Positions 16,869 through 23,473 of a stretch of 64,000 bases of DNA are shown piece after piece. How positions within the stretch are numbered: the first letter of the stretch is position 1; the number at the start of each line of letters is the position of its first letter. Under the pieces are notes generated by a model. The model had not been told where the DNA came from, ran no database searches, and saw only the letters and a list, made by a program, of their open reading frames with translations. The position numbers and the translations under genes are program-made. Source of the stretch: Azospirillum thiophilum (GTDB lineage Bacteria > Pseudomonadota > Alphaproteobacteria > Azospirillales > Azospirillaceae); assembly GCF_001305595.1 (NCBI RefSeq), contig NZ_CP012401.1, positions 434,001 through 498,000 of the forward strand. Reading direction: 5' to 3'.

Positions 16869-17222
16869 ATGCACAAGGATTGGCCGCAGATGACCGGCGA
16901 ACTGTCCGGCGCCATCCGCGAACTGCGGGGCGGCGCGCCTGAGGTGATGAGGGCATTTTCCGGAATGGCCCAGGCGGCGCTGAAGGCGGATGCGCTCGAC
17001 ACCAGGACGAAGGAACTGATCGCGCTGGGCATCGCCGTGGCGATCCGCTGCGACGGCTGCGTCGCCTTTCATGCGGAAGCGGCGATGAAGCAGGGCGCGA
17101 CGCGTGACGAGGTGATGGAGACGATGGGCATGGCTGTTTATATGGGCGCCGGCCCGTCGGTGATGTATGCGGCCCAGGCGGTCGAGGCCTTCGACCAGTT
17201 CACGGCCAAAGCGGCCGGCTGA
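16869..17222 (+). CDS. AhpD-like carboxymuconolactone decarboxylase family protein
   Basis: The 117-residue all-helical protein carries the AhpD-type redox centre CDGCVAFH (Cys61, Cys64, His68) after TKELIALGIAVAIR. Members with CXXC reduce peroxiredoxins or handle peroxides; those without it are decarboxylases. With a CXXC present and a thiol-responsive regulator upstream, a peroxidase or thiol-redox role fits best. It follows the DUF2892 gene by 34 bases with a good ribosome site (AAAGGAG), so it belongs to the same operon. Confidence 0.87.
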   Translation: MHKDWPQMTGELSGAIRELRGGAPEVMRAFSGMAQAALKADALDTRTKELIALGIAVAIRCDGCVAFHAEAAMKQGATRDEVMETMGMAVYMGAGPSVMYAAQAVEAFDQFTAKAAG

Positions 17223-17252
17223 GCCGCCGGACGGCATTCATCGGATGGATGA

Positions 17253-17307
17253 TGGTGCGGGCGGCGGGACTCGAACCCGCATACCTAAGGGTGAGGGATT
17301 TTAAGTC
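17253..17307 (-). repeat. attL: displaced 3' half of tRNA-Leu(UAA)
   Basis: The 3' half of tRNA-Leu on the minus strand (CCA end, T arm, variable arm and anticodon loop) is repeated from the complete gene at 33205. 17251-17284 is identical apart from its flank. The variable arm then differs at three bases, and 17292-17307 (TGAGGGATTTTAAGTC) is identical again. Beyond 17307 the sequences diverge. There is no 5' half here, so it is not a working tRNA. The crossover core is most likely the 16-bp anticodon segment. Confidence 0.9.
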
Positions 17308-17435
17308 TCACCCACTCACCTTTTCCGGTATTTTCCAGAAATTGCCGCCCGTTACCAAACTGCATGTAAATCAATGGTTTATTGGCGCGCATTCCTTTCC
17401 ATCCTTTTCCCGAATATGATCGGATTTTCGCCACG

Positions 17436-17515
17436 GTGGGTCCTGGGTGGGTCCTAGGACCGTGGGTCCTGAAAAAATCCACCTGCGGCAAGGGATTATC
17501 CGGGCCGTGGGTCCT
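17436..17515 (+). promoter_or_regulatory. Four GTGGGTCCT direct repeats, putative integrase arm sites (left)
   Basis: GTGGGTCCT occurs at 17436-17444, 17447-17455, 17462-17470 and 17507-17515. The palindrome GGTCCTAGGACC overlaps the second and third copies. The first two copies have the same 11-base spacing as the pair at the right end (33123). They lie between attL and the integrase gene. Confidence 0.7.
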
Positions 17516-17523
17516 GCGGGGGG

Positions 17524-18777
17524 ATGGGGATGGAAGCTAAGATCACGAAAAGGCTGGTGGATCACGTCCAGGCGGGGGACAAGGATCTGTTGGTGTTCGA
17601 CACGGTGCTGAAGGGTTTCGTGCTGAAGGTGACGCCGAAGGGCACCAAGACCTATCTCGCGATCTACCGCATGGGCGGACGGGATACGCCGAAGCAGAAA
17701 GTAACCATCGGCCGGCATGGCTCCCCCTGGACACCCGACCAAGCCCGCACCGAGGCGGAGAAGCTGTTGGCGTCGGTGCGGAAGGGCACCGATCCGGCGG
17801 CCGAGAAGAAGGCCCGGACCAAGCGGGGCGCCACCGTCGCCGATCTGGCGGACGATTATCTGACCCAGCACGTCGATGTGAAGAACAAGCCCAGCACCGC
17901 GACCGGCTTCCGCCGGCTGGTGGAGAAGGAAATCAAACCCGCGCTGGGAAAGCTACAGGTGGACAAGGTGACGCGCGCCGATGTCGCCAAGCTCCACCAC
18001 GACATGCGGGACACCCCGCGACAGGCGAACCAGACGCTCGCCGTCCTGTCCAAGATGTTCAGCCTTGCCGAAGTGTGGGGCATGCGCCCGGACGGGACCA
18101 ACCCATGCAAGCGGATCGAGCGCTACCGCGAGAACAAGCGGGAGCGCTTCCTGTCCACGCCCGAGGTGGAGCGGTTGGGCAAGGTGCTGGCCGAACTCGA
18201 CCAAAGCGGCGAGGTGCATGAAACCGTTCTGGCCGGTCTCCGGTTGCTGCTACTGACTGGCTGCCGCGTCGGGGAGGTGCTGGCCCTGCGCTGGGCCGAC
18301 GTGGTTGACGGCGCCCTTCTCATTCGTGACGCCAAGGCTGGCGCCCGCGTCCATTCCATTGGGGCTTTGGCGCAAGCGCTCCTGGCCGATCTGCCGCGCA
18401 AATCGGAATGGGTGCTGCCGGGAGTGCGCGCCCCTGAAAAGCCGCTGTCCGCCAGCACGCTCGGGCACGCTTGGGAGCGCATCCGGGAGAAAGCCGGGCT
18501 GGCGGATGTCCATCTCCACGACAAGCGGCACACGGTCGGAACCTATGCCGGGCAAGCCGGAGCGAACGCCTTCCTTGTGCGCGACAAGCTGGGGCACAAG
18601 ACGCTTGCGATGACCGGCCGCTATGTGAACCGGGACGCCGATCCGCTCCGCGAACTGTCCGACAAGATCGAAGGCCGCATCATGGGAGCGCTGAACGCTG
18701 GAGCCGCGACGGCGAAGGGAGAGGCCATCGACAACGTGGTGCCTCTGGCAAAGCCCGCCGGCCGAAAGCCGACCTGA
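17524..18777 (+). CDS. Tyrosine-type site-specific integrase
   Basis: This 417-residue recombinase integrates and excises the element. The N-terminal arm-binding domain (about 1-100; LKVTPKGTKTYLAIYRMGGR) is of the P4/DUF4102 type, and a core-binding domain spans about 105-205. The catalytic residues are Arg248 (TGCRVGEVLALRW), Lys271, His332 and Arg335 in HDKRHT, His358 (LGHKT) and Tyr367 (GRYVN). All are present, so the enzyme should be active. It lies 217 bases from attL, beside four GTGGGTCCT repeats. An in-frame ATG at 17530 is an alternative start. Confidence 0.95.
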   Translation: MGMEAKITKRLVDHVQAGDKDLLVFDTVLKGFVLKVTPKGTKTYLAIYRMGGRDTPKQKVTIGRHGSPWTPDQARTEAEKLLASVRKGTDPAAEKKARTKRGATVADLADDYLTQHVDVKNKPSTATGFRRLVEKEIKPALGKLQVDKVTRADVAKLHHDMRDTPRQANQTLAVLSKMFSLAEVWGMRPDGTNPCKRIERYRENKRERFLSTPEVERLGKVLAELDQSGEVHETVLAGLRLLLLTGCRVGEVLALRWADVVDGALLIRDAKAGARVHSIGALAQALLADLPRKSEWVLPGVRAPEKPLSASTLGHAWERIREKAGLADVHLHDKRHTVGTYAGQAGANAFLVRDKLGHKTLAMTGRYVNRDADPLRELSDKIEGRIMGALNAGAATAKGEAIDNVVPLAKPAGRKPT

Positions 18778-18839
18778 TCCCGCCCCCTTGGTCCCCCTCC
18801 CCCTCCCCTTAACCTTCCTATTTAGAAAGAAAAGGAGAA

Positions 18840-18966
18840 TTTGCGTCCCCGCGTCCCCAAGGCCAAAAGCAGCGATTTAACATGTTGATATCGCTATGAT
18901 TGTCGTGGGGACGCAAAATTATGAATTTGCGTCCCCGTTGCGTCCCCAAATTGGGTTTGCGTCCCC
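18840..18966 (+). repeat. Iteron cluster TTTGCGTCCCC (left)
   Basis: TTTGCGTCCCC occurs at 18840-18850, 18926-18936 and 18956-18966, with a near copy at 18937-18947 and a reversed copy at 18907-18917. A partial GCGTCCCC is at 18851-18858. The same 11-mer reappears at 25001-25117 in opposite orientation. An AT-rich stretch (18870-18925) lies among them. This looks like a replication origin or a protein-binding array and overlaps no identified gene. Confidence 0.75.
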
Positions 18967-18976
18967 GCTTTTGGAG

Positions 18977-19417
18977 CTATTCCCCGCCGGCCCGCTCGAC
19001 CACGGTCGCGGTGGTGGTTTCCGCCCGCGCGGCCAGCTTGTCCGCCATGTCCCTGGTGACGATCCCGCACCACGCGCCGAGATCATCGCGGCGCTGAAGG
19101 CCAGCCCGGTCAATGAGCTTGCGCGTGTAGCCGTTCGACCGGCTGCCGGTGCGGATCGCGACGGCGACCTCTCCGGGGGCGGGCTGGAGATCGTCGGGTA
19201 CGGCCAGCGGCGCCCACCGCGCGTCTTGGTTCGTCGCCCGCATGGCGAGCGAGCGGAGAACCTTGTGGAGCGGTTCGCCGTCCCTGGTGCGCGCGGCGAT
19301 TTCCCGCAAGGCGGCATGGATGGCCTGGGGGGCAAGCACGTTGATTTGCGTCACGTCACCTTCGGCAAGGCGGGCGCGGCGCTTGGCCTGTCGAGCGGCG
19401 GCTGTTTGGTCTGGCAT
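18977..19417 (-). CDS. Putative ribbon-helix-helix repressor of the element
   Basis: The 146-residue protein has a segment that fits a ribbon-helix-helix fold: a strand in DVTQINVLAP, helix A in QAIHAALREIAART and helix B in PLHKVLRSLAMRAT. It is preceded by a basic N-terminus (AARQAKRRARL). The C-terminal half is unassigned. Immediately upstream of its start are three copies of a 12-bp palindrome spaced by three helical turns, which is typical of an autoregulated repressor. It is transcribed opposite to the rest of the element, as a master repressor would be. Fold and role are inferred. Confidence 0.6.
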   Translation of the reverse strand: MPDQTAAARQAKRRARLAEGDVTQINVLAPQAIHAALREIAARTRDGEPLHKVLRSLAMRATNQDARWAPLAVPDDLQPAPGEVAVAIRTGSRSNGYTRKLIDRAGLQRRDDLGAWCGIVTRDMADKLAARAETTTATVVERAGGE

Positions 19418-19428
19418 GGCGCATCCTC

Positions 19429-19505
19429 GTAACTAGTCACGGTTTCCCTATAGATGGTTCGTGACTAGTCACGCATCAAGGCGCGTTCGGAGTGTGACTA
19501 GTCAC
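19429..19505. promoter_or_regulatory. Three operators GTGACTAGTCAC
   Basis: Copies at 19429-19440 (GTAACTAGTCAC, one change), 19461-19472 and 19494-19505 (both perfect palindromes). Centre-to-centre spacing is 32 and 33 bp. They lie between the repressor-like gene (minus) and the rightward genes starting at 19588, so they may control both directions. Confidence 0.75.
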
Positions 19506-19551
19506 AAACCGTCATCGAACGGGGTAGCATGGGGTTTTATGGGCGCCGCCC

Positions 19552-19587
19552 TTGACATCGGCACCCAACCTATAAGATTTATAGGTT
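19552..19587 (+). promoter_or_regulatory. Promoter and 21-bp palindromic operator of the DUF4258/HTH pair
   Basis: A consensus -35 TTGACA is at 19552-19557. AACCTATAA at 19567-19575 and TTATAGGTT at 19579-19587 form a perfect dyad around GAT that covers the -10 region and abuts the ATG. This is the layout expected for an autorepressed toxin-antitoxin-like promoter. Confidence 0.6.
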
Positions 19588-19896
19588 ATGGCCGACCCGA
19601 ACGTTGTCCCTCTGAGGCTCACCAAACCCGCCGCCGCCCGGATCGTGAAGGAGATCGCTGCGGACCCTGACCGAATCGTTCCGGTGCCCCACGCCAAGAA
19701 GCGCATGGTGCAGCGGAAGATCTCGATCACTCAGGCGCGGCGCGTGGTCCAGGCGGGCTTTATCGACGGGGAACCGTGGATCGACGAACATGGGAACTGG
19801 CGTGTGGATATGCGCGGCATGTCGGCCGGAGAACAGATCACGGTCGGTATCGCCATCGAATGGCGGACTCGGTTGCTGATCATCACAGTGTTTTGA
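19588..19896 (+). CDS. DUF4258 domain protein, possible toxin
   Basis: The 102-residue protein has the DUF4258 pattern: HAKKRMVQRKISITQARRVV followed by a beta-rich half (WIDEHGNWRVDMRG, ITVGIAIEWRTRLLIITVF). The family has a small RelE/BrnT-like look and is often next to an HTH antitoxin, but no enzymatic activity can be claimed from sequence. The gene starts right after a 21-bp palindrome and is followed 15 bases later by an HTH gene. The pair probably forms a toxin-antitoxin-like unit or an element-stabilising module. Confidence 0.7.
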   Translation: MADPNVVPLRLTKPAAARIVKEIAADPDRIVPVPHAKKRMVQRKISITQARRVVQAGFIDGEPWIDEHGNWRVDMRGMSAGEQITVGIAIEWRTRLLIITVF

Positions 19897-19911
19897 CGGA
19901 AGGAGGCGACG

Positions 19912-20346
19912 ATGTACCACTACACCGAATGCGGCCTTCCCAACGTATGGCTGGCGAACGGCGTCAAGCCGCACGCCACGCCCTACGGCGAGGCCATGGT
20001 GATCGAGAATGTGGAAGGGCTGCACCGAGCCATCGGCATGCAGCTTGTCCACCGGAAGCCCTACCTGACCGGGTGCGAGTTCCGGTTTCTGCGCAAGGAA
20101 CTCGACCTGTCACAGAACGCGCTGGCCGGCTATTTCGGCAACGACGCCCAGTCCGTGGCCCTGTGGGAAAAGCGCGGGCGGGTGCCGAAGTGGGCCGACC
20201 GCTTCTTGCGCGCCATCTACCGCGAGCACATGGAAGGCAATGCCCATATCCGGGAGATCATCGCCCGGCTGAACGACATGGACCGGCAAGAGCACGAGCG
20301 GCAGGTGTTCGAGGACACGCCGCAAGGCTGGCGAGCCGCAGCGTAG
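19912..20346 (+). CDS. Helix-turn-helix (XRE/MqsA-like) protein, possible antitoxin
   Basis: The 144-residue protein starts with MYHYTECGLPNVWLANG and a short beta-rich part. An XRE-type HTH follows in EFRFLRKELDLSQNALAGYFGNDAQSVALWEKRGRVP, then a helical tail. The N-terminal YTECGLPNVWL motif recalls YgiT/MqsA-type antitoxins that have lost most zinc ligands. Paired with the DUF4258 gene upstream, it likely represses the shared promoter through the 21-bp palindrome. Ribosome site GGAAGGAGG supports the start at 19912. Confidence 0.75.
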   Translation: MYHYTECGLPNVWLANGVKPHATPYGEAMVIENVEGLHRAIGMQLVHRKPYLTGCEFRFLRKELDLSQNALAGYFGNDAQSVALWEKRGRVPKWADRFLRAIYREHMEGNAHIREIIARLNDMDRQEHERQVFEDTPQGWRAAA

Positions 20347-20551
20347 CCGATTTTCCAAGAACACTTGACGGCATACGCGGATGTGCGGAACATGAGGCCG
20401 TCAACGCCCGAAGTGTAACAAGCCCGCCCGGACTTGCCGCAGCAGACGTTTGTCGTTTGGAAATGCGCGGGAACTTGCGCAATTTTGGCTCATTCGGAAC
20501 CGGGTGAAGGCACATAACCGTGTTCAAGGCTCTGCTCGTTGAGAAGCTTGT

Positions 20552-20980
20552 TTATTTGATTTCTTTGCTGTCCTTTATTGAGATCAGATCAATTAGTAAG
20601 TTTATTTGATCGCTTTCAAAGGAAATTGACCTGTTGTCATTAACTATAGCCGAAACATAGAATTCTGGGTTCCCATTACCAAATAGATTGACGTGAATTT
20701 TACATCTTATCTGAAAAGGTCCGCACCCCATCCTTGCTTGCGTAGACTTAGCTGCCTTACCATTTATAAACGCCGTCACAATATATCCCGCACGATATGC
20801 GCTAACCTCAATTATTGTTTCTCTCCAGCCTCCACTACTATCTGAGTCTAGTATAATTTTATCATAGTCTATGCCGGTTTCATGCTTAATATACTGCAAA
20901 AATGCGTCCGATAACTCGCCAAGGGTTATGTTTATAGAGCGAGGCTTTTTCCCAAAAGTTGTGAATGTTCTATCGGCCAT
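20552..20980 (-). CDS. AT-rich cargo gene of unknown function
   Basis: The 142-residue product (MADRTFTTFGKKPRSINITL) has no motif I recognise. It looks like a soluble alpha/beta protein with a strand-rich C-terminal half (CKIHVNLFGNGNPEFYVSAIVND). The gene is much richer in A and T than the rest of the element and than the host genome, so it was probably acquired separately. It is on the minus strand between two rightward modules, the usual place for phage morons or interference genes in satellites. A defence or phage-interference role is only a suggestion. Confidence 0.65.
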   Translation of the reverse strand: MADRTFTTFGKKPRSINITLGELSDAFLQYIKHETGIDYDKIILDSDSSGGWRETIIEVSAYRAGYIVTAFINGKAAKSTQARMGCGPFQIRCKIHVNLFGNGNPEFYVSAIVNDNRSISFESDQINLLIDLISIKDSKEIK

Positions 20981-21091
20981 TCCCGCCTACCCTCTGGTGG
21001 ATGATGAATGATCGGCAAAGAGAGGAAAGGAGTCGAGATTTTTACCAGAGACTAGAATTTTTATCTCCTCACCAACTCAACGCCGTGTTCG

Positions 21092-21484
21092 GTGAACCGC
21101 ACGCCCGCCGCTTCCAGAGCGTTGCGCATCGCTGCCATGGTGGCGCCGGCTGTGCCCGCTGCCATGATCGTTGCCGCGCCGCACCCCGACGCCGAACTAC
21201 TCGCCCTTGGCGTCGATCTGGATCGAGTTGAGGCACAGTCGGCCAACCTCCCGCGAGATGCTGACTTTGCCAAGTTTGAAGCCTTAACGGAAAAGGGCAG
21301 CGCCATCGCCAAGCGAATGCTGGTAATCCGCCCGACGACTTTAGAAGGGCACCACGCCAAGGCCAAGGCGTTCGTCTGGTGCGCCGACGAGATGCCGGAA
21401 GATGACTACTTCGGCACGACGACTGACGCCCGGATGGCTGTGGCGATCATTCGCGACTTGCTGGAGTTTGGGGGTGCAGCATGA
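21092..21484 (+). CDS. Hypothetical protein of the element
   Basis: The 130-residue product begins with an Ala-rich hydrophobic part (RALRIAAMVAPAVPAAMIVAA), then HPDAELLALGVDLDRVEAQSA and a helical C-terminal half (EDDYFGTTTDARMAVAIIRDLLEF). Similar short proteins are common in phage early regions of Alphaproteobacteria, but I cannot name the family. The GTG at 21092 is an uncertain start; an internal ATG at 21137 or 21164 is possible. Its stop overlaps the ATG of a 41-aa gene. Confidence 0.6.
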   Translation: MNRTPAASRALRIAAMVAPAVPAAMIVAAPHPDAELLALGVDLDRVEAQSANLPRDADFAKFEALTEKGSAIAKRMLVIRPTTLEGHHAKAKAFVWCADEMPEDDYFGTTTDARMAVAIIRDLLEFGGAA

Positions 21485-21606
21485 CCCGCAGTCAACTTCT
21501 GGGCACCATCGCCGACGAGATCGACGTGGCACCGGACCACATGCGCGCCAAGCTGTTGAAAATCGTGCGGGAACAGGCAAAGCGCCTTGCCAGAGATGCC
21601 GCCTGA
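21481..21606 (+). CDS. 41-aa small protein coupled to the upstream gene
   Basis: A 42-codon frame read directly from the sequence: MTRSQLLGTIADEIDVAPDH then MRAKLLKIVREQAKRLARDAA. It begins with an ATGA overlap with the 130-aa gene and ends 23 bases before a strong terminator. It is predicted to form two amphipathic helices with a basic C-terminus. The overlap, the terminator and the codon bias support translation. Function unknown. Confidence 0.55.
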   Translation: MTRSQLLGTIADEIDVAPDHMRAKLLKIVREQAKRLARDAA

Positions 21607-21629
21607 CCACGCCTCGCCGACTCCATCGT

Positions 21630-21665
21630 AACCAAGGGGCCGGCAAAACCGGCCCCTTGGTTTTT
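21630..21665 (+). terminator. Rho-independent terminator
   Basis: A perfect 14-bp stem (AACCAAGGGGCCGG / CCGGCCCCTTGGTT) with loop CAAAA and a T-run at 21661-21665. It closes the short operon 21092-21606. Confidence 0.93.
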
Positions 21666-21683
21666 AACCCGTCCTTGTTATCG

Positions 21684-21772
21684 GTTGAGGCGACAAACTT
21701 TCGCACAACGCCTCACAAGAGGCGTTCTTGACAGCCTCCCCGCGCCACTCTATATTCGCCTCAACGGAGGTG
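21684..21772 (+). promoter_or_regulatory. Consensus promoter with GAGGCG operator array
   Basis: TTGACA (21728-21733), a 17-base spacer and TATATT (21751-21756) form a near-perfect sigma-70 promoter. AACGCCTC-ACAA-GAGGCGTT (21707-21726) is a perfect dyad ending one base before the -35. Extra half-sites are TTGAGGCG (21684-21691) and CGCCTCAA (21758-21765), which flank the core symmetrically. The ribosome site GGAGGTG is at 21766-21772. Confidence 0.8.
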
Positions 21773-21775
21773 AAA

Positions 21776-22255
21776 ATGACTAACCCGATTTCAGATAAGC
21801 GATACCGGTTTTCGAGCGTCGTCTACGCCACGGGCGGCAATGCGAAGGTGATACGGAACTGGCTCGACCGAAAGCAGGTGATGCTTGAGGCAAATGAGGA
21901 GCGAGAAGGGCAGAAATGGCGCCAGTTCTCCGTATGGGACGCGTTCCGCCTTGCCGTCATTCGGCGCTTGGTGGAGTTCTGCGTTCCGGTCGAGTTGGCG
22001 AGCTTAATTGTGGGTGGCTTGCTCGTGCCGCACATGCTTTTGCTAATGTATAAAAACACACCGCCAAGAGCTTTAGTCGCAGCACTATCACTTACAACAC
22101 TCTTCGTTTGGCGCGAAGAAGATGGGTGGAAACACAAAATATACAACGGAGCTGGCGACCCCCCCGAAGTTCCTGACGCTGTCATTTACGTTAGCATCGG
22201 CTCAATTGCGGAACGAGTCGTTGAGGCCCTTGAAGAAATTGGCGACGATGACTGA
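21776..22255 (+). CDS. MerR-like winged-helix regulator of the element
   Basis: The 159-residue protein has a MerR-type DNA-binding start: VVYATGGNAKVIRNWLDRKQ, then FSVWDAFRLAVIRRLVEFCVPVELAS. The C-terminal half (residues about 75-159) has a hydrophobic stretch (LASLIVGGLLVPHMLLLMY) and may bind a ligand or oligomerise. Its own promoter carries a dyad and symmetric half-sites, so autoregulation is likely. In gram-negative satellites an activator of the AlpA class drives replication and excision; this protein and the next one are the candidates. ATG 21776 has a clear ribosome site. Confidence 0.7.
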   Translation: MTNPISDKRYRFSSVVYATGGNAKVIRNWLDRKQVMLEANEEREGQKWRQFSVWDAFRLAVIRRLVEFCVPVELASLIVGGLLVPHMLLLMYKNTPPRALVAALSLTTLFVWREEDGWKHKIYNGAGDPPEVPDAVIYVSIGSIAERVVEALEEIGDDD

Positions 22256-22292
22256 AGAGAAGTCCTCTTTATCTAAAATCTAGGAGAGACAA

Positions 22293-22580
22293 GTGACAAA
22301 CTTGAATTCGCGGGACATTCCCGCCACGCCCGAGGTTTGCCTGCCGCCGGCCCTGCGCAAGCCGCGCCTGCGCCGCTGGGAGGCTGCCGAGTACTTGGAG
22401 TTAGTCCACGGTGTCACCGTTGCCCCCGCCACGCTCGCCAAATACGCCAGCGTCGGAGGTGGCCCGGCCTTCAACAAGGGGGTGAGCCGGACGCCGCTTT
22501 ACCCCGTTGCCGAACTCGACCGCTGGGCCATTGAGCGCATGGGGAAGTTGGTCCACTCCACCAGCGACGCGGGGGTGTGA
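22293..22580 (+). CDS. AlpA/excisionase-like DNA-binding protein
   Basis: The 95-residue protein has the compact MerR-like HTH of excisionases and AlpA regulators: LRRWEAAEYLELVHGVTVAPATLAKYAS, then the wing VGGGPAFNKGVSRTPLYPVAELDRW. It may control excision or activate the element's operon. Start is the GTG at 22293 after the ribosome site AGGAGAG. The stop overlaps the primase start (TGATG), so it is in the replication operon. Confidence 0.75.
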   Translation: MTNLNSRDIPATPEVCLPPALRKPRLRRWEAAEYLELVHGVTVAPATLAKYASVGGGPAFNKGVSRTPLYPVAELDRWAIERMGKLVHSTSDAGV

Positions 22581-23473
22581 TGGACGCCGCCGGCATCGCC
22601 AAGGCGCTGGGTCTCGCCCGCTCTGGGCGGACCTACAGCGGCCGTTGCCCCTGCTGCGGCTATCCGTCTGGCTTCACTGTCGAGGAAGACAACGGGCGCG
22701 TGCTGGTCAAGAGCCATGCCTGTGGGTGTTCCCAAGCCGACGTGATCCACGCCCTTCGCGCGCAACGACTATGGGCGGGTGAACCCGACAAGGAATGGAC
22801 GCCGCCAGTTCGCCACGAACCTTCCACGCCGACTGACCCCGACGCCAAGCGCAAGGCGGCTTCGGAGGTCTGGGCGCAGACGGTGCCCGCCGCCGGAACC
22901 ATCGTGGAAAGGGCGTATCTGCCCGGACGCGCCATCACGCTCCCGGTGCCGCCGACCATCCGGTTTCTTCCCAACGCCAAGCACGCGCCGTCTGGCCAGC
23001 GGTTCCCCTGCATGGTCGCCGCCTTCGCCCTGCATCCCGACAACCGGGTGTGCGCGATCCATCGGACCTTTCTCACCCCCAGCGGCACCGACAAGGCTCC
23101 GGTGCCAAGCCCGAAGATGACCTTGGGGCCGCTGAAGGGTGCCGCGATCCGCCTTGCGCACGCCGGCTCCGTCCTGCTGGTCGGGGAGGGCATCGAAACC
23201 GTGCTGTCGGGCATGCAGGAAACCGGGTTGCCGGGCTGGGCCGCGTTCTCCGCCGGTAATCTGGTCGATCTGCTGTTGCCGCCCGTGGTGGCCGAAGTGG
23301 TGATCCTGGTCGATCACGACTCCAATGGCGTGGGCCAGCGCAAGGCCGAAGCCGCCGCCCGCCGGTTCCATGCCGAAGGTCGCCGCGTCCGCCTTGCCCT
23401 GCCTCCCGTCCCCGACACCGACTTCAACGACATCCTACGCGCCGGAAAGGCTGCGGAGATCCCCCATGCCTGA
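22580..23473 (+). CDS. Zinc-ribbon and Toprim primase of the satellite
   Basis: The 297-residue protein starts with a CHC2-like zinc site (Cys23, Cys25, Cys26, Cys48, Cys50 in GRCPCCGY and HACGC). A middle domain follows, then a Toprim fold with GEGIETVLSG and the acidic motif VDHDSNG. It should make RNA primers for the element's own replication. It overlaps the next gene by 8 bases. The ATG at 22580 gives MDAAGIAKAL; a GTG one codon earlier is possible. This kind of primase is common in alphaproteobacterial phages and islands, so a phage replication origin for the module is likely. Confidence 0.85.
   Translation: MDAAGIAKALGLARSGRTYSGRCPCCGYPSGFTVEEDNGRVLVKSHACGCSQADVIHALRAQRLWAGEPDKEWTPPVRHEPSTPTDPDAKRKAASEVWAQTVPAAGTIVERAYLPGRAITLPVPPTIRFLPNAKHAPSGQRFPCMVAAFALHPDNRVCAIHRTFLTPSGTDKAPVPSPKMTLGPLKGAAIRLAHAGSVLLVGEGIETVLSGMQETGLPGWAAFSAGNLVDLLLPPVVAEVVILVDHDSNGVGQRKAEAAARRFHAEGRRVRLALPPVPDTDFNDILRAGKAAEIPHA

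Noticed and set aside
17253..17307. Second functional tRNA-Leu at the left end
   Set aside because: Only the 3' half matches; the 5' acceptor and D arm are absent, so it is an attachment-site remnant.
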